DNA of 64,000 nucleotides, from positions 558,001 to 622,000 of the forward strand of contig CBDCMP010000007.1 in NCBI GenBank assembly GCA_965218985.1, given 5' to 3'. Under the pieces are notes generated by a model. The model was not told the DNA's origin, ran no database searches, and worked only from the letters and a program-made list of their open reading frames with translations. How positions within the stretch are numbered: position 1 is the first letter of the stretch; each line of letters opens with the position of its first letter. Positions 35,627-45,900 of this stretch are shown piece by piece. Origin of the DNA: Pseudopedobacter sp965218985. Lineage in GTDB: Bacteria > Bacteroidota > Bacteroidia > Sphingobacteriales > Sphingobacteriaceae. A program made the position numbers and the translations under genes.

Positions 35627-37336
35627 TTAGTTCTGATTTTCTATATCCTTCAGCTTTTTTAAGTTTTCTCTTAACTTTTGCTGAGGTTCGTTTTTATAAG
35701 GTGTCCAATAATTATATGGATCTTTCTTAAAACCATAGTGTCTGTTTTTATTCGGATTTGGTAATGGCAAGGGATCTTGGGTGCGGAGCTCCCAAGTCAT
35801 CATGTTCGATAAAAGCTCCATTTGTTTATCTTTATACGTGGAACTCCCGAAGAGATTATGGACTTCTGCTGGGTCTGTTGCTAAATTATATAACTGTCCG
35901 CTACCTTGCATATCATAAACCAGCTTCCAGTCGTCTTTTCTTAACATCCTCATCATCCCACTTTGAGACCAAGTGTTCAATTCATCAAATTGCTCTTTTC
36001 CTTTTACCAAAGTTCCATCTTGTGTATAAGGATCATACTCCTGCAAATCAGTAAAATGAAGCCCTCCAAAACCCTGTTGTACTATTACGCTGGAAAATTC
36101 TTCTTTTGGATATTTTTGTCCCGATAATAATGGCCATAAGCTTCGCCCTTGTACACCATCAGGCAACGGAACATTTAACAAGTTGCAAATGGTGGGCATG
36201 ATATCTACGTTACTTACATGGGCATCGCTTGGTTTTTTATTTTTGATGATTTCGGGACCATGCCATAACATCGGAATCCTAGCTAGGCATTCGGGCACTT
36301 CCACTCCTTTTTTGATGAGCCCGTATTCTCCTGTAAAGTCACCATGGTCTGCAACAAAAATAAATATGGTATTCTCGTATGATCTTGTTTTCTTTAAATG
36401 ATCCACAAATCTTTTTACCTGATCATCAATCAATCGCATCATCCCATAATAATTACTTCTGATCCTTGGGATGTTTTTTTCGAAATTTGGATAACCCATT
36501 CCCATCAATTCTTTTTGCAACACCCATTTATTACCTTTTTCTTTTAAGGCTTCTTTACCTACCAAAACGTCTGGCAAGGTCTCGGGCGGAAACATCGAAT
36601 AATAGGGTTCAGATACCTGATAAGGATTATGGGGTTCGGGAAAAGATAAATATAAGAAGAAAGGCTTCTCAGATCTTTTTTGGCTATCTACCCAATTTTC
36701 GGCATCATTAACCATTCTACTAGGTTGTTGCATATCTGCAACAAAGGGTGCAGGCTGTTTATCCATATAAAAATTGGTGCTTACCAAATATTTATTGAAA
36801 TCTCTTTCTTCCTGATTTTTTGGTTTTTCAACTCCTAAATGAGAGTATTCTTTCCAATAATCCAGCATTTGTGGCTTTAAATAAGTGTGGTTTTTCCCGA
36901 TTAGAGCCGTAGCGTATCCTTTAGATTTCACTACATCAAAAAGATCGGTCTTATATACCACATCAGTCAAATTCATATTAGAACGGACTTTGGTTGCGCT
37001 TGGAAAACGCCCCGTAATCATAGATGTTCTGCTTGGGATACAAGCTGGAGAGGCACAATAAGCTTTGTTGAACCATGTACCTGTCTCTGCCAAACTATCC
37101 AAAAACGGAGTGGTATTCAGTTCAAACCCCTCCCTTTTACAAGCATCAGCTCTAAATTGATCTGCAATAATCAGCACAATATTAACCTGCTCTTTTGCAG
37201 GTTTACCTTTAGTTGCCTCAACTTGCCCGTAGGATTGGTTAAAACAAAATAAAATCAGAAAACCAAGTAAAGGGTATCTCATCGTGGATTTAATACCGAA
37301 ATTCTTTTTGACTAAAGATTTAGATTTTATCATCAT
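35627..37336 (-). CDS. Sulfatase, secreted
   Basis: 569 residues; a second ATG at 37282 (MRYPLLGFLILF) gives a more usual signal peptide. S1 family: IADQ at 57-60 in place of the usual DD pair's first half, formylglycine site C99-I-P-S-R103, GKNH near 148, and the ADHGDFTGEYGL metal/active block. It hydrolyses sulfate esters after a maturase converts C99 to formylglycine; the maturase is not in the window. The C-terminus is basic and Pro/Asn-rich. It starts 11 bases after the preceding sulfatase gene, so the two are one operon. Confidence 0.9.
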   Translation of the reverse strand: MMIKSKSLVKKNFGIKSTMRYPLLGFLILFCFNQSYGQVEATKGKPAKEQVNIVLIIADQFRADACKREGFELNTTPFLDSLAETGTWFNKAYCASPACIPSRTSMITGRFPSATKVRSNMNLTDVVYKTDLFDVVKSKGYATALIGKNHTYLKPQMLDYWKEYSHLGVEKPKNQEERDFNKYLVSTNFYMDKQPAPFVADMQQPSRMVNDAENWVDSQKRSEKPFFLYLSFPEPHNPYQVSEPYYSMFPPETLPDVLVGKEALKEKGNKWVLQKELMGMGYPNFEKNIPRIRSNYYGMMRLIDDQVKRFVDHLKKTRSYENTIFIFVADHGDFTGEYGLIKKGVEVPECLARIPMLWHGPEIIKNKKPSDAHVSNVDIMPTICNLLNVPLPDGVQGRSLWPLLSGQKYPKEEFSSVIVQQGFGGLHFTDLQEYDPYTQDGTLVKGKEQFDELNTWSQSGMMRMLRKDDWKLVYDMQGSGQLYNLATDPAEVHNLFGSSTYKDKQMELLSNMMTWELRTQDPLPLPNPNKNRHYGFKKDPYNYWTPYKNEPQQKLRENLKKLKDIENQN

Positions 37337-37347
37337 TTATTTAAGTA

Positions 37348-39078
37348 TCAATTTCCTTTTTTTGGTTTAGGCAATACTTGGTTATGATTTGCCCAATCAC
37401 GCCATAAACTATCCAACTCTGCTACTTTTTTTGGATATTTAGCGGCAAGGTCATGAGTTTCGGACTGGTCATTTTCTATATTATACAAATGCCACTTATT
37501 TTCTTTATCTAATTTTCTGCTACCTGCAACTAATTTCCAACCGTTAGACCGCACATATTTAGCCCCAATATGCTCGTTAAATAACATATCATGCCCTTTT
37601 CTCTGTTCTCCCTCTAATATCGGAAGCAAACTAATTCCTTGTAAATCAGAGATTTTGTGCCCCTTATAAACCTTTGGATATTGAGTTTTAGCTACATCGA
37701 TAAATGTCGCCATGAAATCCATCACATGGGCTATTTGATTGGTAAAACTCCCATTTTTCATTTTGATGCCTTTTGGCCAAAAAGCAATCATGGGGGTATG
37801 GATACCTCCCTCATAAGATTCTTCTTTCCAATAACGGTAAGGAGTATTTGCAACATTGGCCCATCTATCACCTATTGATGAATAGGTGGTTTCTGGCCCG
37901 GCCGGAGCTTGTTTTTCTGTTGCATAAGTAATTTTTCTACCATCACGAGTTTCACTTGGCCTATCAAAACCAGGCCCATACGCTGCTGCATTTTCTGCAC
38001 TTGCTCCATTATCGCTTAAAAAAACAATGATGGTATTGTCCAGTTGTCCTGATTCTTTTAAGGCTTTTATGATCCTCCCAATGCCTTGATCCATTCTATC
38101 AACCATTGCCGCATGTACAGCCATGGCGTGTGCGTCCCACTCTTTAGTAGGATTATCTTCCCATTTAACCTCTCCTTCCCATCGTTTAGAAAGCGGTAGT
38201 TTTGTAGAATCAATGAGTCCCATTTTTACCATTCTGTGGTATCTGGCTTCACGGATGGCTTCCCATCCTCCTTTATAAGTATCCTTATATTTTGCAATGT
38301 CTTCTGGAAGTGCCATTAAAGGCCAGTGAGGCGCTGTTTCTGCTACATATAAAAAGAATGGCTTATCAGTTTTACCCAGTTGTTTAATGTAGGTTACCGC
38401 AGTATCATTGATCGCATCGGTATGATAATAATCTTTGGGAACAGATTTTATGGATTTTGTTCCGCTAACTAAACTAAAAGGATCAAAATAATCCACTACT
38501 CCCCAAATATTTCCAAAATACTTTTCGAACCCACGATTGGTTGGATATTGCGCTATTGGTGAAAAAAGAGGATGCTCTTCATGATGATTTAACCAGTTTA
38601 GTTGTTTTTCAGGGTTTTCTTGTTCTAAGGTATTGGAAACATGCCATTTACCCGACATTGCCGTATGATAACCTGCCATTTTTAAAACTTCGGCAATAGT
38701 AACCGCATTATCTGTGATATGACCGCGGTAACCTGGTGTATGTTGGTCCGTGGTCATTGCCCCTATTCCAGCTTCATGGTTATAAAGCCCGGTTAGCAGG
38801 GAGGTACGGCTGGGACAACAGCGTGAAGTATTGTAAAAATTGGTAAATCTGATCCCGTTTTGCGAAAGATAATCGAGGTTTGGGGTTTTGATCTCTCCTC
38901 CGTAACACCCTAAATCAGAATATCCTAAATCATCAGCTAAGATTACTACAATATTAGGTCTTTTTTCAGCAACGCTTTTATTGTTTTTTATATTTATAAA
39001 ACCAAGGCTACAGATAAGGATAAACGTAAAAACGCTAACTATTAAAATTGCTTTTCTTTTATTTTTAAATTTTACCAT
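37348..39078 (-). CDS. Sulfatase with N-terminal anchor or signal peptide
   Basis: 576 residues with a hydrophobic segment at 10-30 (ILIVSVFTFILICSLGF). S1 sulfatase: ADDLGYSDLGCYGGEI (48-63), formylglycine site C87-C-P-S-R91, GKWHVS and SDNGAS. Size and the RCCPSRTSLLTG motif match the IS-cut sulfatase at 33011, so the two are probably paralogues of the same subfamily. They may act on different linkages of one polysaccharide. The next gene upstream on the strand is the broken GH2 tail. Confidence 0.9.
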   Translation of the reverse strand: MVKFKNKRKAILIVSVFTFILICSLGFINIKNNKSVAEKRPNIVVILADDLGYSDLGCYGGEIKTPNLDYLSQNGIRFTNFYNTSRCCPSRTSLLTGLYNHEAGIGAMTTDQHTPGYRGHITDNAVTIAEVLKMAGYHTAMSGKWHVSNTLEQENPEKQLNWLNHHEEHPLFSPIAQYPTNRGFEKYFGNIWGVVDYFDPFSLVSGTKSIKSVPKDYYHTDAINDTAVTYIKQLGKTDKPFFLYVAETAPHWPLMALPEDIAKYKDTYKGGWEAIREARYHRMVKMGLIDSTKLPLSKRWEGEVKWEDNPTKEWDAHAMAVHAAMVDRMDQGIGRIIKALKESGQLDNTIIVFLSDNGASAENAAAYGPGFDRPSETRDGRKITYATEKQAPAGPETTYSSIGDRWANVANTPYRYWKEESYEGGIHTPMIAFWPKGIKMKNGSFTNQIAHVMDFMATFIDVAKTQYPKVYKGHKISDLQGISLLPILEGEQRKGHDMLFNEHIGAKYVRSNGWKLVAGSRKLDKENKWHLYNIENDQSETHDLAAKYPKKVAELDSLWRDWANHNQVLPKPKKGN

Positions 39079-39140
39079 TGATTGTTTTTTTAAAAGTGAA
39101 ATATGATTTTGAAAGATATAAACTTCAATAATTTAAAATC

Positions 39141-39581
39141 CTATTTTGAAGCATAAAGCCCTAAATCAAGCGTAGGATTTTGTGGCAATATGTTTTTAAT
39201 CTCAATTAATAAATCGTTTTCTCCTGGTTTTAAGTAATTGACATACTCACTTAAATTAATCTCATCATAAGACCTTTTTGCATTCAGAAATTTATCAGTT
39301 ACTTTTTTACCATTCAGATAAATCTTAATATCGCCACTCCCACTTATCCTGAGCTGTAGCATTTCTGGCACTTTTGCTAAATCAAATTGCTTTAGCAACC
39401 ATTTATTTCCATCTTTTTTCATTTGGACAGGACCTTTAAATAAAGAAAACTTTTCTCTCATTAATTGTTAACCCATCCTTTTGATAAGGAGTTGGACTGT
39501 TTGCTCACCAGAAAATCTTGTGGTTTGATTTCAGAATTTTCGAATATAGTTTCGCTGGCCTGTATAGGATGATAAAGTTGG
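39141..39581 (-). pseudogene. Broken C-terminal extension of the GH2 gene
   Basis: Just after the GH2 stop, another frame continues NQLYHPIQASETIFENSEIK and then QDFLVSKQSN up to a stop near 39462. A third frame (39461-39141) resumes with MREKFSLFKG, then LQLRISGSGDIKIYLNGKKV and NDLLIEIKN, a jelly-roll module like those ending many GH2 proteins. Two frameshifts thus separate the catalytic part from its tail. A separate 106-residue gene from 39461 is possible but has no signal peptide. Confidence 0.65.
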
Positions 39582-41381
39582 TTATTTAAAATCCTCATTA
39601 AATAAAGGATCAATTTTTATACTGTCCCTATCATAAGTCATTAAACCGTTCACTTCCCCTTCAACATCGGTAGTTTGTGTATAAACCGCAGCAGATAACC
39701 CTCTGTTGATCATTGGATACATATTATGGATCAACTCTGCATATTCTTTAACCAGCTCTTTCCCGCTTTTATAAGTTCGGTAGCCCCAGTTTCTCATTTC
39801 AGGATTCCAAAGATGATTTTGGATAGGTAAACCCAACCCGCCAAATTCGCCCAATACCACAACTCGTCCTGGATTCAAGGATGCAAGCTCCATCCCCGGA
39901 CCAGGATATTGATGGGTATCTATCATATTACCTACTCCTCTGTCTTCCCATCCGGATACACCATCAATTACTCTTGAAGGATCGTATTTTTGGGTCCATT
40001 CTACAATTCTTTTGGTATCATACTGTCCCCATCCCTCATTAAAAGTTACCCATGTAACAATTGAAGGGAAAAAACTAAGATGATCTATGATTGCTTTCCA
40101 TTCGTTTTCAAATTCATCGGCAGAATTTTTCGGACGTTGCCAATCTTCCTTTGCTCCAGATTGTACATGCTGAGTTGCCTTTTCAGAAGTTTTGAAACCG
40201 GTAACCATATCCTGCCAAATTAAAATCCCTAAAGAATCTGCATCATGGTAATATCTGGAAGGTTCTACTTTAATGTGTTTACGCAACATATTAAAACCCA
40301 TATCTTTTAAAATTTGCATATCATACAGCATGGCCTCTTCAGAAGGTGGGGTAAGCAACCCATCTGGCCACCAGCCCTGATCCAAAGTGCCGTACTGGAA
40401 TTTTGGTTCGTTGTTTAAAAGTAATCTTTCGTAACCATATTTATCTTTACCAATTGATATTTTTCTCATGGCAAAGTAAGAACCGATCTGATCCAAAACC
40501 TTATTGCCTCTTTTAAGCTGAACATTCAACTGATACAAAAATGGGTGATCTGGACTCCACAGTTCAGGATTTGGAACAGTAATTTCTATTGGAGAATTTA
40601 CTTTAAAAGATTGGTCTGCAATAACTTTGTTATTGCTCATCACTTTTATTGATAAACTTTCATTACCTTTAGCACCATTGATGAGGTTTTTTAACCGTAC
40701 TTTATTTTGGTCAATATCAGCTATTGGCGTAATCCTTTCGATATATGCCGACTCTACCGGCTCCAACCATACGGTTTGCCAAATTCCGGTTACGGGGGTG
40801 TACCAAATACCTTTTTGACTTAATTGTTGTTTCCCTCGCGGCTGTGTTCCTGTATCTGTTGGATCCCATACAGAAACGGTTAATTCCTGTGCTCCATTTT
40901 TTAGGTATTTGCTAACATCAAAAGTAAAAGGATCACTCCCACCTTGATGTTGTCCTATTAATTTACCGTTTAACCAAACTTTTGTTTCCCAATCAACAGC
41001 GTCAAAATGCAGAAGAATTTTTTTTCCTTTCCAGGATGTGGGTATATTGAAGCTTCTTTTATACCAAAGATTTTCATCGGGCAAAACGCTTTTTTCTACT
41101 CCTGAAAGGCTAGATTCGGCACAAAAAGGGACAAGAATTTTCCCGTCATATTTTTTTGGCTCGGCATTGTCTTTTTTTATGATGGCATAATCCCAGAGAC
41201 CATTCAAATTCATCCATTGAGACCGCACCATTTGTGGCCTGGGATATTTTTGCCAAACATTGGAGGCATTTACATTTTTGGCCCATCTGGTTTCTATTTT
41301 ACCGGGAGCCAGAGATTGTGCAGAAGAAGTTAAGGCATAACAGATCATTAGAATGAGGCTCCCCAATAATTTATTTCTCAT
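39582..41381 (-). CDS. Glycoside hydrolase family 2, secreted (tail frameshifted)
   Basis: 599 residues: signal peptide 1-21 (SSAQS), sugar-binding jelly roll (about 50-215, LWYKRSFNIP and DAVDWETKVWLNG), Ig-like domain, then the TIM barrel with acid/base E449 in FNEGWGQYD and nucleophile E512 in LGEFGG. The catalytic core is intact. GH2 covers beta-galactosidases, glucuronidases, mannosidases and others; the substrate is not evident. The stop comes right after NEDFK, and a decayed jelly-roll tail follows, so the protein has lost a C-terminal module. Confidence 0.87.
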   Translation of the reverse strand: MRNKLLGSLILMICYALTSSAQSLAPGKIETRWAKNVNASNVWQKYPRPQMVRSQWMNLNGLWDYAIIKKDNAEPKKYDGKILVPFCAESSLSGVEKSVLPDENLWYKRSFNIPTSWKGKKILLHFDAVDWETKVWLNGKLIGQHQGGSDPFTFDVSKYLKNGAQELTVSVWDPTDTGTQPRGKQQLSQKGIWYTPVTGIWQTVWLEPVESAYIERITPIADIDQNKVRLKNLINGAKGNESLSIKVMSNNKVIADQSFKVNSPIEITVPNPELWSPDHPFLYQLNVQLKRGNKVLDQIGSYFAMRKISIGKDKYGYERLLLNNEPKFQYGTLDQGWWPDGLLTPPSEEAMLYDMQILKDMGFNMLRKHIKVEPSRYYHDADSLGILIWQDMVTGFKTSEKATQHVQSGAKEDWQRPKNSADEFENEWKAIIDHLSFFPSIVTWVTFNEGWGQYDTKRIVEWTQKYDPSRVIDGVSGWEDRGVGNMIDTHQYPGPGMELASLNPGRVVVLGEFGGLGLPIQNHLWNPEMRNWGYRTYKSGKELVKEYAELIHNMYPMINRGLSAAVYTQTTDVEGEVNGLMTYDRDSIKIDPLFNEDFK

Positions 41382-41497
41382 AAAATTTTTAATTAAGCTA
41401 TAATTGATTTGCCAACAAAATTAGGGCAAGCAATAGCGAATGATTATCAAAATTGTAGCAATTGCTGTAAAAAAACCGTTCCAATGATTATTTCTGG

Positions 41498-42925
41498 CTA
41501 TTTAATCAACCAATCTTTTGGTGCTTTAAAACCCTTTTTTCCTTTATTATAGGGAGGAACTGTAAACTCTGATTCAATTGCATCATAAGGTGCAATGGTG
41601 TTTAGTAATTTTTGATAAATTTCAGGATATTGATTTTTCACATTTTGCTTTTCGGAGGGGTCTTCCATAATATTGAACAAAGCATCTTCCTTTAATTTCA
41701 TCCTTTCGTTTCCCGAATTTGCTTTTACAATTTTCCACTGGTCATTTATCAAACTCCCGTAACCCAAGTATAATTCTCTATTGGGCAATTTCTTTTCACC
41801 TAACCATACAGGCATCATATCCTGACCATCAAATGGCTTATGTTCATTATCTTTTACTCCTGTTAAAGACAACAAGGTGGGTACAACATCAATATAACCC
41901 ATTACTTGGTCAACTTGGGTTCCAGCTTTTAAAACATTACGCCATTTGATGATTGCAGAAGCTCTAACACCGCCATCCCATTCCTGAAATTTATTACCTC
42001 TAAGAATTCCAGAAGAACCTCCTCCGTCTGGAGCTGCTCCATTATCACTAAAAAACAGAACCAATGTATTGTTATCAATATGGAGGTTTTTTAAAGTACC
42101 AAGAATTTTCCCTATTCCTCCATCCATACAAGTTACCATAGCAGCATAAGTTTGTCTTTGCGTATTTCCTCGTCCAATATCGCCTCCTTCACCTTCATCG
42201 CTTTTGGTTTTTTTGCCAAAAGAAGGTTTAGATTCATCATAACCATATTGTAAAAGGTCTTCTTTTTTTGCTTGCAAAGGTCCATGAGGAGCATTGTAGG
42301 CCACATAAATTAAAAAGGGGGATTTTTGAGCCGAGTAATTTTTAATACATTTAACTGCCTCCTCAGTAATTAAATCAGTAGAATATCCCTTATCATGAGA
42401 CGTTTTCCAGTCGTTATGCCAGTCCAGCTCCCCTTCTCTTAAATGTGTAAAATAATCAATGGCGCCGTTGTAATGTCCGTAAAAGTGAGTAAACCCTTTT
42501 TCGAGAGGCAGGAATTTCTTTTCTGCATGGCCTAAATGCCATTTGCCAATTGCCGCTCTATTGCTATAACCTGCATTAGCTAAGTATTGTGGAAGAAATT
42601 TTTCACTAACATCCACCCCAAAACCACTCCATGGAGGGATTACAGTCTGGCGCAGTCCAAATCTGTTTGGGTATCTACCAGTCATTAAGCCTGCTCTTGT
42701 TGGTGAGCAAACCGGGGCGGTGTAAAAATGATGGAGGATAACACCATCTTTTGCCATTTGATCTAGGTTGGGCGTTTTGATCTCACTGCCATGAAAGCCT
42801 ACATCTCCCCAACCCAAATCATCAGCCAATACAATGATGATATTAGGTTTTTTGATGGATTGCTGAGCAAAAGTTATTTGAGAATATATCAAATACAAAA
42901 ACAGAAAATAGCTGAATCTCTTCAT
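41498..42925 (-). CDS. Sulfatase, arylsulfatase-B-like
   Basis: 475 residues with a signal peptide (1-20, TFAQQ). S1 sulfatase: ADDLGWGDVGFHGSEIKTPN (34-53), formylglycine site C73-S-P-T-R77, AIGKWHLGH and FSDNGAAPDGGG. GWGDVGFHG with the long metal site is typical of the arylsulfatase B/galactosamine-sulfatase side of the family. It is the first gene downstream of the HTCS gene on the minus strand, 63 bases away. Confidence 0.9.
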   Translation of the reverse strand: MKRFSYFLFLYLIYSQITFAQQSIKKPNIIIVLADDLGWGDVGFHGSEIKTPNLDQMAKDGVILHHFYTAPVCSPTRAGLMTGRYPNRFGLRQTVIPPWSGFGVDVSEKFLPQYLANAGYSNRAAIGKWHLGHAEKKFLPLEKGFTHFYGHYNGAIDYFTHLREGELDWHNDWKTSHDKGYSTDLITEEAVKCIKNYSAQKSPFLIYVAYNAPHGPLQAKKEDLLQYGYDESKPSFGKKTKSDEGEGGDIGRGNTQRQTYAAMVTCMDGGIGKILGTLKNLHIDNNTLVLFFSDNGAAPDGGGSSGILRGNKFQEWDGGVRASAIIKWRNVLKAGTQVDQVMGYIDVVPTLLSLTGVKDNEHKPFDGQDMMPVWLGEKKLPNRELYLGYGSLINDQWKIVKANSGNERMKLKEDALFNIMEDPSEKQNVKNQYPEIYQKLLNTIAPYDAIESEFTVPPYNKGKKGFKAPKDWLIK

Positions 42926-42988
42926 CTTAAAGAAAAATTAAAATTTAAAATAAACTCATTTATATGCCCCCTTTCTTCCCTATCTGGG

Positions 42989-45900
42989 TTATGATTGTGG
43001 GACATATTTATCTGCAAATTCACTTGGTGTAAGTTTAAATTGCTGATAAAAACATTTTGAAAAATAGGAATGGGAGTTAAACCCGGTTAAATAACCAATT
43101 TCAGAGATGTTGTGTTCCCTTGAAAGCAGCAATTTTGCCGCAAGCTTTAATCTTACCAATCGAATAAACTCATTTGGTACATGCCCAGACAGCGATTTCA
43201 GTTTTTTATGTAAGCTGGACCGGCTCATGGCTACCTCTTTACTCAATTCTTCTACAGAAAGTTGTGGATCGGTAATTCTGGCTGCTATGATTTCTTCAAT
43301 CCTTTCTAAAAATTTTTTATCTCTGCTATTAGAGGTCAATGTTTCTGCCTGGGTAAATGGCATAGTGCTAAACTTCTCTTTCAATCTCTCATGTGCATCC
43401 ATCAAATTTTTAAGTACCGCCATTACATGTTTCCATTTAAATGGCTTTGTAATATAAGCATCTGCACCACTTTCTATCCCTTCTATTTCTGCATCAGAGT
43501 TTGCTTTTGCCGTTAATAATATTAACGGAATATGGCTATAATCTAAGTTGCTTTTTAGTTGGCGACAAAATTCTAAACCATCCATTTCTGGCATCATCAC
43601 ATCAGACAAAATTAAATCAACATGATTTTCTTCTAAAAGCTTTAATGCCTCAATCCCGTTTCCAGCTTTAAAAACCTGATAACCCTCCTGATTTAAGCTC
43701 ATATTAAAAAACTCGGATAAAGACACATCATCTTCTACCAGTAAAATATTTGCCTGAGGGTTTTCAATCTCATTTAGAGGAATGATTTCTTCTGCATTCT
43801 CCACTTTTTCTATCGTATCAAAAGGAATTTTTACGTCAAATGTGGTTTGAATATTTTGGACACTTGAAACCGTCAAGCTTCCACCGTGTTTTTCTGTGAG
43901 CGATTTTGCCAAAGCAAGCCCAATACCTGTTCCGCCAAGATTATTGTATTGATTGCCGTTTTCAGAAACTTTGAAAAACTTGTCAAAAACATTTTCTACG
44001 TCGGTTTTAGGGATACCGATGCCGTCATCTTCCACTTTTACCACAAAAAAACTTTCTCCTTCCTCTGTAAAAGGCTCCTGAATACTTATTTTTATTTTAG
44101 TTCGGGCAAACTTAAAAGCGTTGATAATTAGGTTGTTAAATATTTTTGTGAGTGCTTCGGGGTCTGCATTTATCATTAAACTGCTCACTTTAGTATTTAA
44201 GCTAAACCGGATGCCTTTATTATACTGCATACCCGAAAACCGGGAATAAATTGCCTGAACCAATGCAACCAAATCTATTTCCTCTTTATGTATCTCATAA
44301 ATGTCGCTTTCTATCCTCCTAAAATCTAATAGCTGGTTAACCAAATTCATCAATCTATCAGAATTTTCGTCCATTATTTCCAATTGCGCCTTTTCATCAA
44401 CATCCATTTTTTTTGAGTCCAGCAGTTTTTCCAATGGAGCTAAAATCAAAGACAATGGAGTTCTTATTTCATGAGCCATCGCAGTAAAAAACTCGATTTT
44501 TTTGGTGTAGAAATCCTTTTCATTTTTTATGCTCAGCCTTTCTAATTTCATCTGATTTTTCCGTTCGTTCCGTTGTATTAAATATTTTCTAATGAAAATG
44601 ATGGTTAAAATGAGCGATAAAGAATAAAGAAAATAAGCCAGATTGGTTCTGTAAAAAGGTGGTTTTATTATTAATGTGATTTCAGTTTCAGGAACATCCC
44701 AGTTGCCCTCTATACTTGTTGCTTTAACTTTAAAGGCATAACTGCCGGGAGACAAATTGGTATAAGTTGCCTTTCTTTGATTACCTATATCATTCCAATT
44801 TTTGTCAAAACCTTGAAGGATGTAGGCATATTGTATCTTCCCGGGATTTTTATAGTTGAGTGCAGAAAACTCAAAACTGATAACCGATTGATTATAGGGA
44901 ATTTTAACCTGCTTAGTATAGTTGATGGCGTTTGTTAAAATTTGTTTATCATTACCAATACCAACATCCTTATTTAACAACTGAATGTTGTTGATCACTA
45001 CCTTGTTTTTTGTATTTACTATGTTTATGCTATCAGGATAAAATGAATTGAAACCCTTAATCCCGCCAAAATATAGCTTACCATCAGCAGATTTGTAATA
45101 AGCTTTATAGTTAAACTGTTTGCTTTGTAAATTATCCCATTTGGTATAATGTTTTAATTTTTTTTGGGACGAGTAGCTGTATAAACCATTGTTTGTTGAT
45201 ATCCAGATTGTACGGTTATCATCCTGCAAAAGCCCGTAAACAACATTAGCATCTAAGCCTTCTTTTTCATCAAATGTTTGGAAGGTTTTATTCTGAAAAT
45301 TGTAGAGGTTTAAACCACCGCCTTCTGTACCAATCCATAAATTGCCATTATGGTCATCCAAAAGGCAAACTATTTTATTAGAACTTAAGCTATTGCTTTT
45401 TTTATCGGGCTTATAAGATTGCCATTTATTTGTCCGGGTATTTTTTGTATACAAGCCACTTCCATAAACTGCAAACCAAATGGTACGGGTTTCATCCTCA
45501 TAAATATCATATATAAATTTGTTCTGCATATCCATGTCCTTAATCTGCAGGAATGAATCCGTTAAAGAGTTGTAAAGATTTAACCCTTTGGTTGTGCCCA
45601 CCCATATCCGTCCCTCTCTATCTTCATAGATGCAAAATACATTATCACTACTTATTGAATTGGGATCGTTAGGATTGCTTTTATAAACTTTTACTTTGCC
45701 AGTTTTTACATTATATATATTTAAACCACCAGAAAAAGTGCCTATCCAGATATTGCCTTCTTTGTCTTTATATAACGCGTGAATATTATTGTAAGAAAGA
45801 TGCTGTTGTTTTTTGTTAAATGGATAATGTTTGAAACTACGATTTGAGGAATTAAAATAATTTAGGCCTCCATCTTCTGTACCTATCCAAAAGTTTCCAG

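Noticed and set aside
39141..39461. A separate 106-codon gene after the GH2 gene
   Set aside because: It has no signal peptide and its sequence is a GH2-tail jelly roll that continues from the frame just upstream.
43107..43457. Plus-strand frames inside the HTCS, sulfatase and GH2 genes
   Set aside because: They are antisense shadows of strongly supported minus-strand genes, with no family resemblance.
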